The notes: generated by a model from the sequence alone, not told the origin. 64,000 nt of DNA from Strix aluco (GCF_031877795.1 NC_133970.1:44322033-44386032); one strand, 5' to 3'. Positions 40,909 through 53,451 are shown, counted from the stretch's first letter. Translations and numbers: made by a program.

Positions 40909-43900
40909 GAATATCTTTCTCCAGGGGGTTTTACCTGCAAGAAAAAGGAAAGAAAAGCTTCTCGGTTCATTTTGAGAACCGGAAGTGGGTTATAATTAGA
41001 AAGATGGGATAATCCACCTTGTATTAATTTTGTGCTCCTTTCCATGAGCATCTTTGGCTTTCCAGGTGTACTTGCTTATTGGGGTATCCAATACCAATGG
41101 TACTGCTCCCACCGTGGGGAGTTCGACTAAGACAGGTTGTCCTGGCAAAGGAGATGGATTTCTGGGGTGGTCAGGGCCATGTGGGGCTGGCATGATGGTT
41201 GGAGCTTTTGGATAGAATGCTGTGATCTTTGGGCATCCATTTACTGACACATTTAACTCCACTTCTCCCTACTGCAGAGGCCATAAATCAAAAGCCTTTT
41301 GAATGGTTTCTTTAGCTAATTCAAAAGCAGCTTGCTGTTCATTTCCCCATTCAAATTCATATTTTTTCCTTGTCACCTTGTACCAAGGGGTTAAATTTTA
41401 TCCCAAATGGGGAATATGTTGCTTCCAGAAGCCGAATAGCCCAATAAATCTTTGAGCTTCTTTTTGTCTTGCGGTACAGCAAAATCTAAAAAAATTTTTC
41501 TTTTGTTGGGCTTTAAACAGTATTTCTCGATGCCCACAGTGCCACTGAATTCCTAGAAACTTCACTGTCTGAGATGGTCCTTGGATTTTTTCAGGGTTAA
41601 TTTCCCAAGCCTTCTGTTTCATGTGATCTACCACTAATTCAAGAGCTTGTTGTACCTCCTCCTCATCATTTCTTTGAATCAAAACCTCATCTATATAGTG
41701 ACTTAATTGTGTGTGAGGAGGCAGCTGTATTTCATCTAAGTGTTCAGCTACAATTCTATGACAGACAGTGGGGCTATGCAACCACCCTTGTGGTAGTCTG
41801 GTAAAAGTGTATTGCCGGCCCTGCCATGTGAAGGCAGATAGATCCCAATGCTCTTCTGCAATCGGGATGGTAAGAAATGCATTAGCCAAATCTATTACAG
41901 CGTACCCAGTTCCTGGATGTTTCTGAACTTCTTCTATTAAAGTGACAGTGTCTGGCACAGCTGCTGCAAGCGGTGCAGTATGTTTGTTCAGTTCTCTAAA
42001 ATCCACCATCATTCTTCAGGATCCATCACTCTTCCTGACAGGCCAGATCGGATTGTTCCATGCTGTCGTGGTCGGCTTTAAAGCTCCTACATCTAATAAA
42101 TCTCTAATTGTCTGTGATATCTCTTCATGTCCTCCCGGAATTCTATACTGCTTCATTGTGACTAACTTAGTTGCAGCTGGGATCTGCACAGGAGGCATTT
42201 TTACTTGACCGACGGTAACAGGTCTGGCACTAATACAGGGTTTAACTCCAAATTGATACTGACCATCAGAAAGATTTAAAGTTAGTCTTTTTAGAATCTC
42301 TATACCTTTTATATATCCAAGAACGGGGACAATCATGACTGAATATAATCATTTTGGGAGGTTTCTTATTTTCATTTCTATTTGTGTTTGTACAGCTTTA
42401 ATCTATTTTCCTCCTAAACCTGTAATAATTACAAGTTGTCCTTTAAATTTCTTGGGATTCCAATATATTAAGGAGGCCTCCGCTCCAGTGTCAATCAGCG
42501 CATTTACAGTTTGTGGGGACTGCGTGTTCTAAAAAAAAAATTTAAGCTCCACATGGGGTTGTCAGTCCTTCTGCACCCACTACCCTGGAGCTTGGCCATT
42601 AATTCATTTGTACTGATCATAATATTGATTCACTTCCTCTGCCTCGTGCAAAGGGTACAAGTCAGAAAATGGTGCCTAATCGTCTTTCACCCCCGGAAGT
42701 GGTGATCCACTTATGGGGGGGGGGGGGGGGGAAGGGGGCCTTCCGTGGGCAGATGCAGGGTCCCGTTGAGGTTCGAGAAGGGGCGCCGTAGGCTGAGTTG
42801 TCCCTGGATTCTTAGTTTTAGAACTCTGCACTCTCTTGCTAGGTTTATTCAGCCCTCTCTGTGTATATATTCACCACAGCCCGTTAGTTGGAACACTGTT
42901 GATTTTTTTTTTTTTTTTTTCCCCACGAGACATGCTGTCTTTTAGCAAAGCCATAAACATTTCCTTACGAGAAATCCTACTTTCACTGTCTTTAGGGCTG
43001 TCTCGAGTATCTCGATTCCCTGCACTCCTTCGGGGGTCCCACTCCCCAAGGTCACCCTACTGCTGTATTATCTATCGCATCAAAAAGGGGACCTCCTATC
43101 TCAGTAATCAAAAGAGTCATGATAACATTTTTACAGTAGTACCGCATCTCACACACTCACACACACTCTTAGATTAAACACATCGATCTGATATTACCAC
43201 ACAAGGAGCTCCCTTACACCATTTACACAAACAACACAGAATTACACTTATAACCACAAGTACCACTAGGACAATTATGACAAACGACAAATCCAAATTT
43301 AACACCATACGTACAATAAACAAGTTCCAAGTCTCAGAGTCAATATCGGTGCCAATGGTCAAAGTTCACAACAAATCCAGCCCTCTCCTTTTTCTATACT
43401 TATATTGTGCTACTCGCACTGTGGCTTTCTCTGCCACTGTCTGATAAGTATCCAGCTTATCAGCAAGCAACTTATTCCAGCATTGCAACATCACTATTTG
43501 ACTCTGTAAATCACATATCTGTCGCTCCATCTGGGAGCGCTCCAACAACAGCCTCTCTTTACTCTGGTGTTGTTTTCTATATGCAGTTAACGAAATCCAT
43601 CCCCGTTTACTTGAATTTGTAGTCTCTTTTCCTTTTCCAATAGGTATCCTTTTCATATAATTTAGAACATCTAATGGTTCGGCTTCTTTCAGCCAGCTCT
43701 CCCATTGTTTGCATGGTTCTCCGACCTGAGCCCACTCCTGGGCCCGCGAACTACAGGGAGGATTTTCCCAACCAGGAGTATCTGGTGGACTTGACAAATT
43801 TCCTTTGAATTTAAATAATGGCATTTTTTGTCAGATCCCACTTCTGACACCAATTTATGTTTTGCTGATTAAGGATACCAATTAAACTCAGACACCAGAG

Positions 43901-44410
43901 TGAAAAGCGCAGGTGTATTTTACTGGTGATAACCAAATAATGTAACAGCGTAATACAGAGAACATGCAGGAAGAAAAGGCAGAATAGTGCACTTAAAGCA
44001 ACAAACAGGAAAATACAGGGTAATGCATCAAATCATTACTACATGAGAGAGAGAGAGAATAGTAATTAAGAGAAATACATCACCACTTGCATATATTATC
44101 ATCATCACCCAGACCCGCAGGCGCTGGGCAGCCCCGGTTACAGCGAGGATTTGGAGAGCCTGTCCCGGCAAGTGGGAAATCCTACGCGGTGCGTCCACCC
44201 GTAGGTGAGGCTTCCAAAGTCGCTGTGAGCGGGTCCAGACTTATATACCAGAGATCGACAAGCCAGAATAACTGGCACCTTTGTTCTGAGCAGAAAATTT
44301 CTGGTTTCATCCTCCTGTTGGATTCCACCCAAAGCCTGGCCAGGGCTCGGGGGGGGAACCAAGGGAGTTTCTAACAAGGCCAAATACGTGGGTTCTCAGC
44401 CTTGAACACG
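40909..44410 (-). mobile_element. ERVL provirus remnant with tRNA-Leu primer site, copy 2
   Basis: Tandem copy of 31020-34520: RT 41398-42336, protease 42265-42540, transmembrane-like frame 43174-43362, gag-like frame 43366-43824, primer site 43835-43852, LTR from 43858. Same stops as copy 1. Confidence 0.8.
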
Positions 44411-45194
44411 GCTAAACAAGGGAAGTTGGATAGCCCAACAGATCCACTCTCCAGGTTGGGTCTCCTTCGGGGTCCTTATACAAGACCCGTAGTTTAATTG
44501 CAGTGTCTGTTGTAGTAGTAAAATAACATTCTGCTGCCGTCAAAGCAGAATGATTTCTGCTAAAGAAATTAAGAGTATATAAAGCCATTACCAGTTGATT
44601 ATGTGGTGTGTCCAGAGAATTCCCCCTTCTTTGTTTTAAAATCAAGGCCTTTAGTGTACTGACCATCAGAAAGGTTTAAAGTTAGTCCTTTTAGAATGTG
44701 AATACCTATTATATTTTCAGAAACAGGGGGAAACATGACTGAATACAATTGTCCGGGGAGGTCTTGTATTTCCCTTTCTATTTGTGTTTGTACGGCTTTT
44801 CCTGGAGTTCCCATATGTTAAGGAAGCCTCTGCTTCAGCATCAATCAGAGCATTTACAGTTTGTGCGGACCATAATATTGATTCACCTCCCTTGCTTCCT
44901 GCAAAGGGTACAAGTTAGACCCAGACATTTGTTTTTGGTTGTGCTAGCACCCAGACTGCAAAGGTGATACTTCTGAGGAGGGCGATAAAAACGGTCGCAC
45001 ATTTCATGCTGGTATCCATTGCGGACCACGAGCTGTAGAGACACAAGCATACCCACGTCCCCAAGTAACAAGGTCCCATGGGCCTTCCCACTTGCGGGAG
45101 ATAAGATCCCGCACTAGGACTTTGGCATGAGGAACAGATACTTCGTTTGAGCTCTGTAATGACAAAAAATGTGTTAATATCACAGGGTTATTGG
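44410..45194 (-). mobile_element. Patchwork of ERV pol fragments, copy 2
   Basis: Tandem copy of 34520-35304. Its rightmost piece (about 44935-45194) is the integrase C-terminus of the ERVK whose remaining IN lies at 60105-60890. The two halves are separated by the large CR1. Confidence 0.72.
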
Positions 45195-46057
45195 AATAGA
45201 ATCACAGAATCATAGAATCATTCAGGTTGGAAAAGACCCTTGGGATCATCGAGTCCAACCATCAGCCCTACTCTACAAAGTTCTCCCCTACACCACATCC
45301 CCCAGCATCTCATCTAAACGACCCTTAAACACATCCAGGAATGGGGACTCCACCCCCTCCCTGGGCAGCCTATTCCACTGTCTGACCACTCTTTCTGGGA
45401 AAATTTTTTTCCTAATGTCCAGTCTGAACCTCCCCTGTTGCAGTTTAAAGCCGTTCCCTCTTGTTCTGTCACTAATCACCTGTGAGAAGAGACCAGCACC
45501 AACCTCTCTACAATGTCCTTTCAGGGAGCTGTAGAGAGTGATGAGGTCTCCCCTCACCTTCTCCTCCTCACACTAAACAGTCCCAGCTCCTTCAATCGCT
45601 CCTCACAGGATTTATTCTCCAGGCCCTTCATGAGCTTCGTTGCCCTCCTCTGCACTCGCTCCAGCACCTCGAGATCTCTCTCGTATTGAGGTGCCCAAAA
45701 CTGGACACAACACTCCAGGTGTGGCCTCACCAGTGCAGAGTACAGGGGGACTATCCCCTCCCTACTTCTGCTGGTCACACTATTTCTAATCCAAGCCAGG
45801 ATGCCGTTGGCTTTCTTGGCCACCCGGGCACACTGCCGGCTCATGTTCAGCTGCTTGTCAATTAGAACCCCCAGATCCTTCTCTTCCAGACATCTCTCCA
45901 GCCACACCTCCCCAAGCCTGTAGCCATGCAGGGGGTTGTTGTGGCCCAAGTGCAGGACCTGGCACTTGCCCTTGTTGAAGCTCATCCCGTTAACATTGGC
46001 CACTGATCCAACCTATCCAAGTGTCTGCGAATTTACTGATAATGCACTCTATGTCCT

Positions 46058-46440
46058 TGTCCAGGTTTCGACCAGGATGGACTTAATTTTAATTGGAGTA
46101 TTTCATACGATGTGATGTCATGCCCAGGGATTTAGGTGGGCGGGCTCTCTCGCTTTCTCTCTCTCTCTCATGCACGCCATCTGCTCGTCTGGCCGATGGC
46201 CGTGTTGTTGCTGTGGGGGCGGTCGCTGCGCTCGGTAAGCCACTGCTGCATTTTACCTCTTTCTTTTTGGACTCACTATTGTTACTGTTGTTCTCTTGTT
46301 ATATTTAGTAAATTCTTTCTTTTTATTCAACCCACGAATTCTCGTCTTTTTGTCCCTCTCCTATTTTACCAGAGGGGGGAGGGGGAGGTGAACGGCCGGC
46401 CACGTGGCCTCTGGCTGCCGGCTGAGTTCAAACCTCAACA
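46058..46440 (+). mobile_element. ERV B 5' LTR, copy 2
   Basis: 383 bp, TGTCCAGGTTTCGACCAGGA to CCTCAACA, followed by gttttT and the primer site. It contains a CT-rich stretch (46145-46170) and the sequence ttatatttagtaaattc. Copy 1 is 36168-36550. Confidence 0.9.
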
Positions 46441-46445
46441 GTTTT

Positions 46446-46463
46446 TGGCACCCAACGTGGGGC
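46446..46463 (+). promoter_or_regulatory. ERV B primer-binding site (tRNA-Lys type), copy 2
   Basis: TGGCACCCAACGTGGGGC; it differs from the tRNA-Lys1,2 complement seen in ERV A (TGGCGCCCAACGTGGGGC) at one base, a G-to-A change at a CpG. Copy 1 is 36556-36573. Confidence 0.85.
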
Positions 46464-46513
46464 ACCGAGGTTTTTTTTTCCTTTTTGTCTGAGATGACAA
46501 CAAAACGGGTAAA

Positions 46514-48014
46514 ATGTGGATTGCTTGGCTCCTTAAGATCTTACCACCTCATTTGCAATACGTGTTTCCCATGCTGTTGCTCACCTTCCGTGAGAGGTGG
46601 GTTAAGGTTTTGTTTCTGTTGTACTATGTGATGCTCATCTATGATAGCATGCGGTCATCAGCCCTGGGGCTATTTACAGCTGTGTTTGAGAAATTCGGGG
46701 AGTTCAAATATCTTTGGAATGTTGACAAAAACATGTTTGCCGTGATGTTAGGAGTTAGTGTTTTCCTGCATGTGGTTCAGGTTGTTTATGGTTAAGCTAC
46801 TATTTAAGATTAACCAAGTAACAGAAACTGCAGCCACTACAAGCCCGAGGACAGGCGCTGCAGCTGAACCAGAGAACCAACCCACGACAGTGTCAGTTGC
46901 TCCCAGACAGAAGAAGAAATACACAAGAAAATCCCCTCGCAGTGTACAGGGTGAGGATGAACCAGGCCCATCACGAGAACAGGAGGAGGCAGAGCCAGTG
47001 ATAGTCACCCGATCCTTATCCCTGAGTGAGTTGTGAGACATAAGAAAAGATTCCAGCCGCCATCCAGGTGAGCAACTCGTTACCTGGCTGCTGCGGTGCT
47101 GGGATAGCGAGGCCAGTGGCATGGAACTAGAGGGCAGGGAGGTGAGGCAGCTGGGATCCCTGTGTAGGGAAGGGGGCATTGACAAGGCCATTGGAAAGGA
47201 GACACAAAATCTCAGTCTCTGGAAGCGACTTCTGTCAAGTGTGAGGGAGAGGTATCCCTTCAAGGAAGACTTTGCATGTCGACCAAGTAAGCGGACCACT
47301 ATGGAGAGAGGCATTCAATACCTGAGGGAGCTAGCTGTGCGGGAGGCAGTTTACTATGACCCAGATAATGCACGGCTACCCACAGATCCAGATGAAGTCC
47401 GATGCACCCGGCCCGTGTGGAGGAAGTTTGTACGGAGCACACCCTCATCATATACCAGTGCATCAGCAGTAATGGACCGGAGAGACGAAGAGGGACCAGC
47501 AGTGGATGAACTGGCTCGCTGACTACGACAATATGAAGAAAGTCTCTCTTACCCCCTCGTTGCAGCTGTGGAGAAATTATTTCATGAATTCCAGCAATTT
47601 AACGAGAACATGTCCTACTCCCCACCTGCACGGACCAGAATCTCGGCTATTAGGAGCAGTCGTTTCCCTACTCGAGAGAACCGGTACACACCACGGGGGG
47701 AGCTGTGGCATTGCCTGCGTGACCATGGAGAAGACATGAAGAAATGGGATGGAAAACTGACCTACCTCCTAGAAGAGCGGGTATGTGAGCTGGAAGGAAG
47801 AACAAGTACAAAACGGGGTTCTTTTAGGAGAAATGCTGCTCCAGTTTCCAGTAATCAAGTGCCCAAACGGAGCAGAAAGGTCGACTTTGCTCATGATCCT
47901 ATGAGAAGAACTTCTGACTTGTATTTACAAGAAGTGGGTGACCAAGATGAGGCTGAAACCCGTGCACACCACACTAACCCATTTGTCGTTAGCGAGTATT
48001 ATGACCAACATTAG
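46514..48014 (+). pseudogene. ERV B gag, copy 2
   Basis: As in copy 1: hydrophobic N-terminal frame 46514-46795, capsid part 46788-48014 with TGA at 47034-47036 and 47520-47522. It differs from copy 1 by one Thr-to-Arg change (47875). It ends at TAG 48012-48014 in frame with protease. Confidence 0.8.
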
Positions 48015-48761
48015 AGGGGCCCTGCCTCCAGCCAGGCGGAGGACAGGGACAACCGAGTTTACTGGACCGTGTGGATTCGATGGCCTGGCACATCTGACCC
48101 TCAGCAGTATAAGGCTCTAGTGGACACTGGTGCGCAATGCACCCTAATGCCATCAAATTTTTAAGGGGCAGAACCCATTTGTATTTCAGGAGTGACAGGG
48201 GGGTCTCAACAGTTGACTGTATTGGAGGCCGAGGTGAGCCTAAGTGGAGAAGAGTGGGAAAACCACCCCATTGTGAGTGGCCCAGACGCTCCATGTATTC
48301 TTGGCATAGATTATCTCAGGAGAGGGTATTTTAAGGACCCAAAAGGGTATCGGTGGGCTTTTGGTATAGCTGCCTTGGAAACAGAAGGAATTAAACAGCT
48401 GTCTGTGTTACCTGGTCTCTCAGAGGATCCTTCTGTTGTGGGATTGCTGAGGGTTGAAGAACAACGGGTGCCAACTGCCACTACAACCGTGCACCGACAG
48501 CAATATCGCACCAATCGAGACGCTGTAATCCCTATCCATAGACTGATTCGTCAGCTAGAGAGCCAAGGAGTCATCAGCAAGAGGCACTCCCCCTTTAACA
48601 GCCCCATATGGCCAGTGCGAAAGTCTAATGGAGAGTGGAGATCGACAGTGGACTATCGCGGCCTGAATGAAGTCACGCCACCGCTGAGTGATGGCTGTTT
48701 CCTTGGCATTAGAGGGGAAGGCTAGTCACAGGGAAATGACCTCTAAGCTTACCTCCGACCT

Positions 48762-49625
48762 TTGCGGGACAGTAGTAAGAAATACAGTGTGCCAGTGCTG
48801 GGCTGGATGTTCAAAGGGAGGGTCCCCTCTACACACCATGCAGCTGATGCCACGTGGAGTAAATGGGTCGCATTAATCACACAAGGGGCTCGAATAGGGA
48901 GCCCCAGCCATCTGGGAATATTGGAAGTGATCACAAACTGGCCAGAAGGCAAAGATTTTGGAATGGCACCAGAGGAAGAGGTAGCACTTGCTGAGGAGGC
49001 CCCACCATATAATAAACTACTGGATAACGAGAAGCGATGTGCCCTGTTTACCGACGGGTCCTGTCGCATTGTGGGGAAACATCGAAGGTGGAAAGCAGCT
49101 GTATGGAGCCCCACACGACGGGTTGCTGAAGCTGCTGAAGGAGAAGGAGAATCGAGTCAGTTCGCAGAGGTGAAAGCTGTCCAGCTGGCCTTGGATATCG
49201 CTGAGCGAGAAAAGTGGCCGGTGCTCTGTCTCTACACTGACTCATGGATGGTGGCCAATGCCCTGTGGGGGTGGTTACAGCAATGGAAACGGAGCAACTG
49301 GCAGCGCAGAGGCAAACCCATCTGGGCTGATGGATTATGGCAAGATATTGCTGCTCAGGTAGAGAATCTGGCTGTGAAAGTACACCATGTAGACGCTCAC
49401 GTACCCAAGAGCGGGGCCACTGAAGAACATCAGAACAACCAACAGGTGGATCAGGCTGCCAAGATCAAGGTGGCTCAAGTAGATCTGGACTGGCAACATA
49501 GGGGTGAACAATTTATGGCTCGCTGGGCCCATGACTCCTCAGGCCATCAGGGAAGAGATGCAACATATAGATGGGCTCGTGACCGAGGGGTGGACTTAAC
49601 CATGGATGCTATTGCACAGGTTTAG
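48762..49625 (+). pseudogene. ERV B RNase H and integrase N-terminus
   Basis: 288-codon open frame: connection domain (VLGWMFKGRVPSTHHAADAT), RNase H acidic sites (ALFTDGSC, EVKAVQLALDIAE, YTDSWMVANAL), then the start of IN (HDSSGHQGRDATYRWARDRG). It is cut at DAIAQ by the solo LTR at 49621-49969, after which the frame resumes at VIHECETCATIKQAKR with the Cys pair of the IN HHCC finger. No RT active site is left upstream. Confidence 0.85.
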
Positions 49626-49969
49626 TGGTTTAATCCCTGCAGGGGTCTGAGACCACGCGGCCGCTGCCCCTCCCCCACACATTAGTAAAATACAAAGCCC
49701 CGATTCTGAGATAAGGAAAGGTTTAATAAAACAGAGCAACAGCAACACAACAAACAATAACAATAAGAATAACAGTGATAACAATGAACAGAGCAAAAAA
49801 TATATATATACCGATACAGCAGTGAGAGAACCGGCTGAGCCAACTCACGCAATCCGATTCTTCCCGCGCTCGCGCCAGGATGTGACGTCAGCATGATATA
49901 TGAATAACTCAGCTAGAGCTTCCCTCCACTGCTGGGGAAACTTAACCCTGTCCTGGCTAAACCAGGACA
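49621..49969 (-). mobile_element. Solo LTR of the ERV A family inside ERV B integrase
   Basis: 349 bp with perfect 5-bp TSD acagg (49616-49620 and 49970-49974). It is alignable along its length with the two ERV A LTRs (53094-53451, 58646-59005), including the CRE-like TGACGTCA (49883-49890). Its left edge reads tttagtgg instead of the family's tgtggtgg. Confidence 0.9.
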
Positions 49970-49974
49970 ACAGG

Positions 49975-50687
49975 TAATCCATGAATGTGAGACATGTGCT
50001 ACGATCAAGCAAGCCAAGCGGTTAAAGCCCATTTGGTATGGAGGATGATGGTCAAAATATAAATATGGGGAGGCCTGGCTGGTTGATTATATCACGCTCC
50101 CACAAACTAGGTACGGCAAACACTCTGTGCTTACAATGGTGGAAGCAGCCACGGGTTGGTTGGAAACTTAGGCCGTGCCCCATGCCACTGCCCAGAACAC
50201 CATTTTAGGCCTTGAGGAGAAAGTCTTACGGCAGCATGGCACGCCAGAAAGGATTGAGTCAGATAATGGGACACATTTCCGAAACAACCTCATAGAGGCC
50301 TGGGCCAAAGAACATGGCATTGAGTGGATATATCACATTCCCTACCAGGCACCAGCCTCTGGGAAAATTGAGCGATACAATGGGTTGCTGAAAACTGCAC
50401 TGAGAGCAATGGGGGGTGGGACTTTCAAACACTGGGACGTGCATTTAGCAAAAGCCACTTGGTTAGTCAATCCCAGAGGATCTGCCAAGCAAGCTGGCCC
50501 TGCTCAATCAAACCTCCTACATACCGTGGATGGGGATAAAGCCCCCATAGTGCGCATTAGGAATATGTTGGGGAAGACCGTCTGGGTTACTCCTGCATCG
50601 GGTAAAGGTAAACCCATGTGTGGGATCACTTTTGCCCAAGGACCTGGGTGCACTTGGTGGGTAGTGCAGAAGGATGGAGAGGTCTGA
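49975..50687 (+). pseudogene. ERV B integrase core and C-terminus
   Basis: Continues the IN interrupted by the solo LTR. The first catalytic Asp position reads VDYITLPQ (Asp present), then a TAG at about 50169-50171, then IESDNGTHF (second Asp) and ASGKIERYNGLL (Glu), that is a DD35E core, followed by a C-terminal domain (GKTVWVTPASGKGKPMCGIT) ending near 50687. The region 50688-51031 to the 3' LTR holds no env, only a purine-rich tract. Confidence 0.85.
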
Positions 50688-51031
50688 TGTGTGCCTCAGG
50701 GAGATTTGATTTTAGGTGAGAACAGCCAATGAACCAGACTGTCAAATAACCCTGTCATTGCAATTGGTTTCTCGCAACATCCCTGTGCCACATCCAAAGC
50801 CTCCTGCTCCACCGACTGAGCCAACTCCGCCTCATTCCTCAGCCTTATAGACTGTCATGACAGATGGAACCCGAAGTTATGGACTAAATGAACTCAGCAG
50901 ACATTGTGGAAGGATGGCCCATAGACTGAGGGAATGGTATCTGTGAGACCTGGGAAAAAGGGGTGGTGATTCCTTAGGATGGATTTGGAACCTGAGCGTG
51001 ACGTCAGTGGTATGGAATAAGGGCTGGAGAC

Positions 51032-51815
51032 TGTCCTGGTTTCGACCAGGATGGAGTTAATTTTCATTGGAGTATTTCATACCATGTGATGTCATGCCCA
51101 GGGATTTAGGTGGGCGGGCTCTCTCGCTCGCTTTCTCTCTCGCGCACACCGTCTGCTCGTCGGGCCATGTTGTTGCTGTGGGGGCGGTCACCGTGCTCGT
51201 TAAGCTACTGCTGCATTTTACCCGTTTCTTTTTGGACTCACTATTGTTATTGCTGTTTGCGGCAACTGAGGCATGGACTCCCGATGAAATCCAGAAAGAA
51301 AGAGAGTTTCTTGTTACAACGATACATACTTATGCTCTCGGATGCTGTCAGTAAAGCTCTTACTTCATCATTAGCAAATCAGCAATCAGACAGCTATCAA
51401 CCTTTTCTCCTATCAGCATCAGACCACTCTAACACGCGCTGTGCAGACCAATCACCCTCTCGTTCACGCGCTGTTCTTACAGTAGCAACTTCTCACAGCT
51501 CAGCACTTTCCCACAGTTCAGTGTTGCAGCTGGCCGTTGTTTTTCCCTGCCACCTTGGCATAACCCAACAGCCTCTTATCTTTCTCCCAAGGCCTGTTTT
51601 TCATCAAAGCCTAGCTCTTTCTCACAGGCTGTGCAAGGCTGGCAGGCCAATGTCTCCCACAGTTGTTCTCTTGTTATATTTAGTAAATTCTTTCTTTTTT
51701 TTCAACCCACGAATTCTCGTCTTTTTGTCCCTCCCCTATTTTACCAGAGGGGGGAGGAGGAGGTGAATGGCTGGCCACGTGGTGTCTGGCTGCCGGCTGA
51801 GTTCAAACCTCAACA
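51032..51815 (+). mobile_element. ERV B 3' LTR, split by a nested LTR
   Basis: TGTCCTGGTTTCGACCAGGA to CCTCAACA. It is collinear with the 5' LTR apart from small differences and a 404-bp insertion at 51258-51661. Preceded by purine-rich ggaataagggctggagac. Confidence 0.9.
51258..51661 (+). mobile_element. Solo LTR of a third family nested in the ERV B 3' LTR
   Basis: 404-bp block TGCGGCAACT to TCTCCCACA. Flanked by gctgtt / gttgtt, a 5-6 bp duplication with one mismatch. Absent from both copies of the ERV B 5' LTR, which defines its edges. Orientation is unclear. Confidence 0.7.
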
Positions 51816-53093
51816 GTCCTTATCAAGATCATCAATAAAGATGTTGAACAGAAATGGTCCCAACACCGAGCCCTGAGGAACACCACTTGTGACCGGCCGC
51901 CAGCTGGATTTAGCTCCATTGACCACCACTCTCTGGGACCGTCCATCCAGCCAGTGCTTGACCCAGCAGACCGTTCGCTCATCCAGGCCATGGGCAGCCA
52001 GTTTTTCTATGAGAATTCTATGGGGAACTGTGCCGAATGCTTTTCGAAAATCCAGGTAGATAATATTGACAGCTTTTCCCTCGTCCAATAGTCGGGTCAT
52101 CTTGTCATAGGAGATCAGGTTTGTCAGGCAGGACCTGCCTTTCATAAACCCATGCTGACTGGGCCTGATCCCCTGGTTGTCCATTATATGACTTTTAATG
52201 GCACTCGAGATGACCTGCTCCATGACCTTCCCTGGCACCGAGGTCAGACTGACAGGTCAATAGTTTCCTGGATCCTCCTTCCTGCCTCTCTTGTAGATGG
52301 GTGTCACATTTGCCACCCTCCAGTCCAATGGGACCTCCCCAGTCAGCCATGACTTCAGGTAAATCATGGACAGCGGCTTGGCGAGCACATCTGCCAACTC
52401 CCTCAGCACCCCTGGGTGTAACCCATCCGGTCCCACAGACTTGTGTGCATTCAAGTGGTGTAGCAGGTCTCTGACCACCTCCTCTTCAACTGTGCTGACC
52501 TCAGACTGCTTCCCCTCCCCATCTCCCAGCTCACGAGGCTGGGTGTCCAGGGAACGGCCAGTTCCACTGCTAAAGACTGAGGCAAAGTAGGCGTTGAGCT
52601 CCTCAGCCTTTTCCTCATCCTTAGTTACCATGTTTCCCTCTGCATCCAGTAAAGGAGGGAGATTTTCCCTAATCCTCCTTTTGCTGTTAATGAATTTATA
52701 GAAACATTTTTTGTTATCCTTAACAGCTGTAGCCAAGTTGAGCTCTAGCTGCGCTTTGGCTCTCCTAATGCTCTCCCTGCATAACTTCACTACATCTTTA
52801 TAGTCTTCATGAGAGGCCTGGCCCCTCTTCCAAAGGCAATAGATTCTCCTTTTGTTTTTGAGATCCGGCCAAAGGTCCCTGTTTAGCCAGGCCGGTCTCC
52901 TTCCCCGCCTGCTTGTTTTTCAGCACACGGGAACAGCCCGCTCCTGTGCCTTTAAGACTTCGCTCTTGAAGTATGTCCAGCCTTCCTGGACTCCCATTTC
53001 CTTCAGGGCAGCCTCCCAAGGGATTTTGTTAATCAGTCTTTTGAACGGGTCAAAGTCTGCCCTGCGGAAGTCAAAGGTGGCAGTTTTACTAAC
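51816..53093 (-). pseudogene. CR1 ORF2, reverse transcriptase part
   Basis: Minus frames 52257-53019 and 51816-52238 encode RT: KDNKKCFYKFINSKRRIREN, HKSVGPDGLHPGVLRELADV, then (after a frame break near 52240-52256) [18 protein letters not shown] and [17 protein letters not shown]. The catalytic FADD block is missing at the ERV B insertion edge; it would fall next to 46057, where only a partial match remains. It contains few stops, so this CR1 was relatively young when it was split. Confidence 0.85.
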
Positions 53094-53451
53094 TGTGGTG
53101 GTTTACCCCTGCTGGGGTCTGAGACCACGCGGCCGCTGCCCCTCCCCCACAAAGGGAGCGAAATACAAAGCCCCGATCTGAGATAAGGAGAGGTTTAATA
53201 CAGCAGTGCAACAGCAACACAACAAACAACAACAATAACAATAAGAATAACAGTAATAACAATGAACAGGGCAAAATATCTACCAATATAGCAGTGAGAG
53301 AAAACCCAGCGGCGCGAACCCCACGCGATCACCGATTCTTCCCGCGCTCTGGCGCCTGGACGTGACGTCAGCATGGCATATGAATAACCTGGCTAGAGCT
53401 TCCTCCCCCACTGCTGGGGAAACTTAACCCTATCCTGGCTAAACCAGGACA
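53094..53451 (-). mobile_element. ERV A 3' LTR
   Basis: 358 bp, collinear with the 5' LTR; CRE-like TGACGTCA at 53363-53370. Edges fixed by the TSD. Confidence 0.92.

Larger units (their letters stand above)
38859..48750. repeat. Tandem duplication, copy 2
   Basis: Direct repeat of 28946-38858. At the junction (38855-38865) ERV B sequence agctt runs directly into DIMT1 intron sequence ttgcagtag, with two to three bases of microhomology. Copy 2 continues at its right edge into the remainder of ERV B, so it retains the original right flank. Copy 1 retains the original left flank in DIMT1. Confidence 0.95.
46058..51815 (+). mobile_element. ERV B provirus (+), full span, copy 2 with original 3' half
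   Basis: 5' LTR 46058-46440, primer site 46446-46463, gag 46514-48014, UAG, protease/RT start 48015-48725, RNase H/IN 48762-50687, 3' LTR 51032-51815. Perfect TSD gtcct (46053-46057 and 51816-51820). Most of RT (from after VTPPLS to just before VLGWMFKG) is deleted and replaced by about 100 bases of filler. No env lies between IN and the 3' LTR. Two solo LTRs are inserted (49621-49969 and 51258-51661). Confidence 0.92.

Noticed and set aside
31020..44410. Two independent ERVL integrations
   Set aside because: Both copies share identical internal breaks and identical non-ERV flanks on both sides, so they arose by tandem duplication, not by separate insertions.
46446..46463. Possible tRNA gene fragment
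   Set aside because: The 18-nt match to a tRNA 3' end is a retroviral primer-binding site; no tRNA body is present.
51067..51766. Plus-strand open frames of 95-218 codons
   Set aside because: They lie in the ERV B 3' LTR and run into the nested LTR; not a gene.
52852..53181. 109-codon plus-strand open frame
   Set aside because: Antisense to CR1 ORF2 and crossing the edge of the ERV A LTR.
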